Assembly (NCBI RefSeq): GCF_004570865.1
Contig: NZ_SPQS01000002.1
Coordinates: forward strand, 1-64,000
Direction: 5' to 3'
Origin: Bradyrhizobium frederickii
Lineage (GTDB): Bacteria; Pseudomonadota; Alphaproteobacteria; Rhizobiales; Xanthobacteraceae
Length of the DNA stretch: 64,000 nucleotides
Shown here: piece after piece, positions 63,611-64,000 of the stretch
Position numbering within the stretch: position 1 is the stretch's first letter
Layout: each line of letters begins with the position of its first letter
Position numbers and translations under genes: made by a program
The notes under the pieces: generated by a model
Told to the model about the DNA's origin: nothing
Seen by the model: the letters and a program-made list of their open reading frames with translations, nothing else
Databases searched by the model: none

Positions 63611-64000
63611 ATGTCCTTCAACACCTTCGGCCACATGTTCCGCGTCACCACCTTCGGCGAGAGCCATGGGGTGGCCATCGGCTGTGTGGTCGACGGCTGT
63701 CCGCCCATGATCCCGCTCACCGAGGCCGACATCCAGGGCGACCTCGACCGCCGCCGTCCCGGCCAGTCGCGCTTCACCACCCAGCGCCAGGAGCCGGACC
63801 AGGTGAAGATCCTGTCCGGCGTGATGGCGCATCCGGAGACCGGTGTGCAGGTGACGACGGGCACGCCGATCGGGCTCCTGATCGAGAACACCGACCAGCG
63901 CTCGAAGGACTATTCCGAGATCAAGGACAAGTTTCGTCCCGGCCACGCCGACTTCACCTATGAGGCCAAATACGGTCTGCGCGATTATCGCGGCGGCGGC
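63611..64000 (+). CDS. aroC: Chorismate synthase, N-terminal part (runs off the window)
   Basis: 130 residues seen, truncated by the window end. It starts [20 protein letters not shown], the AroC N-terminal motif with its FMN/substrate residues, followed by [40 protein letters not shown] and [20 protein letters not shown]. It makes chorismate from EPSP, the last shikimate step. ATG 63611 is the conserved start; TACGGTCCGGC before it is a weak ribosome-binding site. Confidence 0.95.
   Translation, partial: MSFNTFGHMFRVTTFGESHGVAIGCVVDGCPPMIPLTEADIQGDLDRRRPGQSRFTTQRQEPDQVKILSGVMAHPETGVQVTTGTPIGLLIENTDQRSKDYSEIKDKFRPGHADFTYEAKYGLRDYRGGG

Overview
This window looks like a chromosomal segment of a Bradyrhizobium-type alphaproteobacterium (order Hyphomicrobiales). 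The grounds are high G+C, rhizobial-style short dispersed palindromic repeats, a red-type form IC RuBisCO operon with cbbX, and many FixK/EcfG-style promoter motifs in front of short stress genes. No rRNA, tRNA, CRISPR array, complete insertion sequence or phage was seen.

Layout. 1-900 is a mosaic of dispersed repeats. 1.9-11.8 kb carries a divergently transcribed cbbR followed by cbbF-P-T-A-L-S-X-E, a near-complete Calvin-Benson-Bassham operon. 11.9-15.0 kb holds a translationally coupled pair: a FIST sensor protein and a PAS-GGDEF-EAL cyclic-di-GMP enzyme. 15.2-20.7 kb contains a universal stress protein (with a FixK/FNR box), a DegP-like protease and several very small proteins. 20.7-28.5 kb carries two cytosolic histidine kinases in tandem: a REC-PAS-HWE kinase and a 2098-residue hybrid kinase with eleven 92-residue HAMP repeats. 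28.7-36.0 kb is a cluster of small stress-type genes (DUF4142 proteins, disordered peptides, a ribbon-helix-helix regulator, a PAP2/DUF3147 operon, a PoxB-like TPP enzyme, a PRC-barrel protein). 36.1-47.9 kb is mixed metabolism and envelope: an SDR gene remnant, nitronate monooxygenase, PhoD phosphatase, aldo/keto reductase, an XRE regulator with an extradiol dioxygenase, an aminotransferase, a KefB-type antiporter and a RibB variant. 48-64 kb is mostly housekeeping: glutaryl-CoA dehydrogenase, an MBL hydrolase, acyl-CoA ligase, extensin-like protein, L,D-transpeptidase, CorA, SDR, PdxH, DnaJ-like protein, an ECF sigma/anti-sigma pair, FabI, a phosphoglycerate-mutase-like protein and the start of aroC.

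How the parts fit. The cbb operon is a carbon-fixation module under CbbR. The most striking pattern I found by eye is a set of nine matches to the alphaproteobacterial general-stress promoter (GGAAC, 16-17 nt, NGTT), each in front of a small or stress-type gene between 19 and 41 kb. One of them lies upstream of the giant poly-HAMP kinase operon, so this region looks like an island of the EcfG (PhyR-NepR-EcfG) regulon. None of the regulon's own core regulators (ecfG, nepR, phyR) is in the window. Seven classes of intergenic palindromic repeats punctuate the gene borders, and in two cases the repeat overlaps the stop codon of the neighbouring gene.
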